This document shows positions 6,398 to 8,845 of a stretch of 8,845 nt of DNA, in pieces. The position numbers were made by a program, and so were the translations under genes. The first letter of the stretch is position 1. Every line of letters begins with the position of its first letter. A model generated the notes under the pieces. The model was not told where the DNA came from, did not search any database, and saw only the letters and a program-made list of their open reading frames with translations. The stretch is from Candidatus Saccharimonadia bacterium (lineage in GTDB: Bacteria > Patescibacteriota > Saccharimonadia > Saccharimonadales > Saccharimonadaceae): positions 1-8,845 of the forward strand of contig JALRDS010000064.1 in NCBI GenBank assembly GCA_023259925.1, read 5' to 3'.

Positions 6398-6402
6398 TAC
6401 TA
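6395..6402. other. palindrome TAGTACTA holding both convergent stop codons
   Basis: The pyrG stop TAG (6395-6397) and the pilin stop TAG read on the minus strand (6402-6400) are separated by only 2 bp and together form a perfect 8-bp palindrome. No hairpin terminator fits between the genes, so transcripts from both sides should run into the opposite gene. The palindrome may simply follow from two facing TAG codons. Confidence 0.6.
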
Positions 6403-6873
6403 CGGGCGCTTATTAATACAATAGCTTCCGCCAGCTTCAAGCGTTGCGCATAAATTGTACGCCATGTAGGCTTCTGGGTATCCCCACTCGCCGGTATTAT
6501 TTGGCTCGTATACGTAGTTGTAGGTACCGTTATTAATTGGATCTTTCGGAATTGTCTTCAGGTATCCTCGTGGCAAAAGCTCACGTAGTGAACTGTTTGC
6601 ATCCCAGTCTCCGGTTCCGCCGGCTGATCCACACCCCGTACCTCCATAGCTAGTATCGCCACATATTTCGTTTAATGAGTATTTGCCAATATCTACTTTG
6701 TATAACTCAAGAGACTTCTCAATTTGCGCTAGGTCGGATTTTCTGATGTTGTCCCGGGCTCGTATCTGTATTCCGTTGTATGCGACTACGCTTATCGAGG
6801 CTAAGATAGCAATCACGACAATCACGATGAGTAACTCAACAATAGTGAACCCATTGCCTTCTTGCCTTAACAA
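6400..6873 (-). CDS. type IV pilin-like protein (GspG/PilA-type), pilin 1
   Basis: 157-residue prepilin exported and assembled into type IV pili or a pseudopilus. The leader MLRQEGNG is cut before Phe9 by prepilin peptidase; Glu13 is the conserved +5 residue, followed by the hydrophobic assembly helix (to about residue 33). The globular part holds four cysteines (71, 81, 142, 152), probably two disulfides, and an IPKDPINNGTYNYVYEP segment resembling the DPWG turn of GspG-like pilins. The start is TTG 6873-6871, supported by AGGAG (6885-6881) 7 bp upstream; no in-frame ATG precedes the leader. It overlaps the upstream pilin gene by 7 bp and is last in the cluster. Its first 30 or so codons are almost identical in DNA to those of the upstream gene, while the rest is unrelated. 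Confidence 0.87.
   Translation of the reverse strand: MLRQEGNGFTIVELLIVIVVIAILASISVVAYNGIQIRARDNIRKSDLAQIEKSLELYKVDIGKYSLNEICGDTSYGGTGCGSAGGTGDWDANSSLRELLPRGYLKTIPKDPINNGTYNYVYEPNNTGEWGYPEAYMAYNLCATLEAGGSYCINKRP
6758..6846 (-). repeat. pilin N-terminus repeat, copy A
   Basis: These 89 bases match 7321-7409 at 83 positions, and 6791-6846 match 7354-7409 perfectly over 56 bases. The stretch encodes the Phe+1/Glu+5 region and membrane helix of pilin 1. Identity extends to third codon positions, which protein selection alone does not require. Confidence 0.85.
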
Positions 6874-7433
6874 CTGTTTACTCCTGCTGTGATAACACGT
6901 TTGTTTCGAAGCCAGTTATATCCCGTTGTACCGCCGTTCGCTAGATCATACCCGTCTCTGGAAGCTGGTAACGGATTAGTAAACGAACCAATAACGTCGC
7001 TTCTACATAGCCCTTGAGAATTATAGTTTTCACCTTCATTCTCGTCGATATAGTATGGAGCACCCCATGGGTCACCACCTCGTAATGAATCAAGGTTGAC
7101 GTTGGCTGCATTGGCTAGGTTTGTCAGTGTTGTATTGTATCTTGTCCAGCAGCCATGCGATGAAGGTAGATCTGCAGGATATGTATTTTCAGAAGTAAAA
7201 CAAGGACTACCTGAGTGGCCAGAGCCTGTAACTGAAAAAAGTGTTCTACCAGTGTTAATTCGCGCTACTTGAACTGCTTTCTCCAAAGTGTTCAAATCAC
7301 TAGAAACTTGGCTGTTTTTCGCTCGTGTTTGTATCCCATTGTATGCGACCACACTTATCGAGGCTAAGATAGCAATCACGACAATCACGATGAGTAACTC
7401 AACAATAGTAAAAGCGCTTTTGCTTTTATGCAT
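6867..7433 (-). CDS. type IV pilin-like protein, pilin 2
   Basis: 188-residue prepilin with leader MHKSKSA before Phe8 and Glu12 at +5. The residue before the cut is Ala instead of the usual Gly; Ala is tolerated by some prepilin peptidases, so processing is likely but may be slower. The hydrophobic helix runs to about residue 32. The globular part holds GGDPWGAPYYID (119-130), the GspG-type turn, and cysteines 78, 95, 143 and 188, the last being the C-terminal residue. The start ATG 7433-7431 lies 6 bp after an extended -10 box, so this gene can start its own transcript, although it follows pilin 3 by only 30 bp. It overlaps pilin 1 by 7 bp, with the ribosome site for pilin 1 inside its last codons. 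Confidence 0.88.
   Translation of the reverse strand: MHKSKSAFTIVELLIVIVVIAILASISVVAYNGIQTRAKNSQVSSDLNTLEKAVQVARINTGRTLFSVTGSGHSGSPCFTSENTYPADLPSSHGCWTRYNTTLTNLANAANVNLDSLRGGDPWGAPYYIDENEGENYNSQGLCRSDVIGSFTNPLPASRDGYDLANGGTTGYNWLRNKRVITAGVNSC
7321..7409 (-). repeat. pilin N-terminus repeat, copy B
   Basis: Partner of 6758-6846: 83 of 89 bases are the same, with a perfect 56-base run at 7354-7409. The corresponding part of pilin 3 encodes nearly the same peptide but differs at a dozen or so bases in the same 56, so the match between pilins 1 and 2 is special. Confidence 0.85.
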
Positions 7434-7439
7434 ATACCG

Positions 7440-7448
7440 AGTATAACA
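7440..7448 (-). promoter_or_regulatory. extended -10 promoter inside the pilin cluster
   Basis: Minus-strand TGTTATACT, with the hexamer at 7445-7440, lies in the 30-bp gap between pilins 3 and 2, and 6 bp before the ATG of pilin 2. No Shine-Dalgarno is present. It would give a separate leaderless transcript for pilins 2 and 1. Confidence 0.55.
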
Positions 7449-7463
7449 AATTTATTCTGTAAG

Positions 7464-7928
7464 CTACGAGCACGGCCCAGTTAAGATGTTTTTTCGAATG
7501 TCATCACTGGTGTCTCGTACGCCATCCGCTCCAATGCTCAGAACGTATGAGTTACCGCCTTGGCCGGTATTACAGTCGTTATTGTCGTAAATGTAGTACT
7601 GGCCCCAGGCGTCTGTTTCGAGACTGTTTCCGGTGATGTACCCTAAGCTGCGTAGGTTAGCGATAATTTCGGTACTCCATCTAGATGACGGTGCACCACT
7701 GCCGCTATACCAATCGGAGCCAAGCGGCATGCTTCCAACATCTACACGGTATAAGCGCATAGCTTTTTCTATAGACTGTAGTTCGTTAGAAGTTGTAGAG
7801 TTCCGCGCTCTTGTTTGTATGCCGTTGTATGCAACTACGCTTATTGAAGCAAGGATAGCTATCATCACAATTACGATTAGAAGCTCTACTATAGTAAAAC
7901 CGTGTTTTCTAAGATTGACTATTATCAT
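7464..7928 (-). CDS. type IV pilin-like protein (GspG-like), pilin 3
   Basis: 154-residue prepilin. Leader MIIVNLRKHG is cut before Phe11, with Glu15 at +5; the core helix contains VMIAILAS where its neighbours have VVIAILAS. The globular part has TDAWGQYYIYD (105-115), the DPWG-like turn of major pseudopilins, and SIGADGVRDTSDDI (131-144), matching the calcium-binding loop near the C-terminus of GspG. Two cysteines (119, 153) probably close a C-terminal loop. Of the four pilins it is closest to a major-subunit design. ATG 7928-7926 overlaps the TGA of pilin 4 (ATGA), and AGGA lies 8 bp upstream, so the two are translationally coupled. Confidence 0.88.
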   Translation of the reverse strand: MIIVNLRKHGFTIVELLIVIVMIAILASISVVAYNGIQTRARNSTTSNELQSIEKAMRLYRVDVGSMPLGSDWYSGSGAPSSRWSTEIIANLRSLGYITGNSLETDAWGQYYIYDNNDCNTGQGGNSYVLSIGADGVRDTSDDIRKNILTGPCS

Positions 7929-8845
7929 TGGGCTGGTCCTGTTGAGCTACTATTATTTGCTGTATTGTTCCATATCCAATCTGCTGTATTGCCGTCTGCG
8001 TAGCTGTGTAGTGTCGTACCTTCGGTCAACATGACTGCATCGAAGTCTATAGTATTACCAGAGTTGTAGTTCCCAGAGCCACTATAAATCGTGAATGTCA
8101 TGCGGTCCATGTTGGGGGTAGGGGGGATGGTGAGCGATAACCTTGTCCAGGTATTTGGCGCCAAGGTTGGCTGCGATCCGCTAACGGTTCCTATATTTGA
8201 ACCAGAAGAATTACGCCGCTCGGCAGTTACTCTAAATGGCAATGCTACGCTGGTGCGCACGTAGGCGCTTAAGGTGTACGACCTTGTGCTGTCTAGGTTG
8301 TATATTTGATGGTAAATACCGTACGACCCAACTGTACCGTTTGACGAAGCCGTACATCGCATAGCGTTTGAGCCTGAATAGCCGTTGCTCAATGACCCGC
8401 AGCTTGCCGACCCTGTAAATCCTGGAGTATTGACTGACCAGCCGCTTAGGGATGATTCAAAACTTGGGTTTGTTACAAGGTTTGTTATTGCTGCTACGCC
8501 TCCTTGGCCGTGCCCTGGACACCCGCCAGATGAAGGTGGGGTCGAGTCTGATATCTTAAGTGATGTGGTGCCATTTGTACCGGTAATACAGTAAGAGCCA
8601 TTTGCTCCGCTACTATACTGGTACGATACGGCGCTGTCATCTGTAATTCCGACTGTAGCTAGACTCGTTGGAGCGGCGCCTGGATTATCTACTTGCCACA
8701 CGGAAATTTTCTTTTTAGCGTTAGCTAGCGCAGAACTAACGGTACTTGCTCGTGCGCGTTCTTGAATGCCGTTATACGCAACAATGCTGATCGCTGCTAG
8801 AATGGCAATCACGACAATCACAATCAACAGTTCAACGATAGTGAA
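7925..8845 (-). CDS. large pilin with carbohydrate-binding-like C-terminal domain, pilin 4 (5' end outside window)
   Basis: 306 residues are visible. The window edge cuts the gene exactly at the mature Phe+1 (FTIVELL), so only the leader and start codon are missing. A pilin-type helix (1-27) and short pilin body (to about 100) are followed by a Ser/Pro/Gly linker, then a separate beta-rich domain from about 118 to 275. It opens with NLVTNPSFES and GWSVNT, contains YTLSAYVRTS and NTWTRLSLTI, and has FDAVMLTEG: the order seen in CBM4/9-like jelly-roll modules and in phage tail adhesins. SYADGNTADWIWNNT near the end resembles the closing segment of such phage and surface proteins. At about twice the length of its neighbours it is likely a minor tip pilin that binds a glycan or host surface. 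Sugar specificity is unknown. It is coupled to pilin 3 by ATGA. Confidence 0.82.
   Translation of the reverse strand, partial: FTIVELLIVIVVIAILAAISIVAYNGIQERARASTVSSALANAKKKISVWQVDNPGAAPTSLATVGITDDSAVSYQYSSGANGSYCITGTNGTTSLKISDSTPPSSGGCPGHGQGGVAAITNLVTNPSFESSLSGWSVNTPGFTGSASCGSLSNGYSGSNAMRCTASSNGTVGSYGIYHQIYNLDSTRSYTLSAYVRTSVALPFRVTAERRNSSGSNIGTVSGSQPTLAPNTWTRLSLTIPPTPNMDRMTFTIYSGSGNYNSGNTIDFDAVMLTEGTTLHSYADGNTADWIWNNTANNSSSTGPAQ

Noticed and set aside
1730..7927. Possible TGA recoding to glycine, as in some other CPR groups
   Set aside because: TGA ends the hydrolase and pilin 4 exactly at overlapping starts of the next genes, and glycines in conserved motifs use GGN codons.
7633..8034. 133-codon plus-strand frame across pilins 3 and 4
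   Set aside because: It is antisense to two clear pilin genes, begins without a ribosome site and resembles no protein.

Overview
The window looks like chromosomal DNA of a Candidate Phyla Radiation bacterium, most probably a member of Candidatus Saccharibacteria (TM7). The strongest sign is a run of four short prepilin genes sharing an almost invariant N-terminus (FTIVELL, then an IVIVV core and an SVVAYNGIQ-like stretch). Compact genes with stop/start overlaps, small lineage-style membrane proteins and moderate G+C fit the same group. This assignment is by recognition, not by a database search. TGA acts as a normal stop where it can be judged (for example at 1730-1732), so the standard bacterial code applies.

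Layout, left to right. Positions 1-165 (+) hold the end of a bacterial Ig-like (BIG2-type) domain that loses its frame. From 128 to 1732 (+) a different frame encodes an SGNH/GDSL-type hydrolase lacking its N-terminal part, followed by a calcium-repeat-like motif, a linker and a C-terminal membrane anchor. Two small membrane-protein genes follow (1729-2070 and 2100-2294), coupled or closely spaced, and the unit ends at a hairpin that can terminate transcription on both strands. On the minus strand come a small HTH/zinc-knuckle regulator (2346-2714) with a strong promoter and higher G+C than its surroundings, RNase HI (2811-3236) and a ThrE-type exporter (3256-4656). A 130-bp divergent promoter region then leads to pyrG (4787-6397, +). 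pyrG meets a minus-strand pilin cluster end to end, with only 2 bp between stop codons. The cluster reads, in transcription order, a large pilin with a carbohydrate-binding-like C-terminus (entering from the right edge, 8845-7925), then 7928-7464, 7433-6867 and 6873-6400.

How it works together. The left operon and the right pilin cluster both encode surface or secreted structures, as expected for an epibiont that must contact a host cell. The middle holds housekeeping genes (RNase HI, CTP synthase) and a transporter. A recurring expression pattern is visible: genes that start a transcription unit (rnhA, thrE, pyrG, one pilin) carry an extended -10 box (TGNTAYAMT-like) 6-8 bp before the start codon, implying leaderless mRNAs. 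Genes inside operons, and the HTH gene, have ordinary Shine-Dalgarno sequences. No RNA gene, CRISPR array or insertion sequence was seen, and no stretch above 300 bp lacks a gene.
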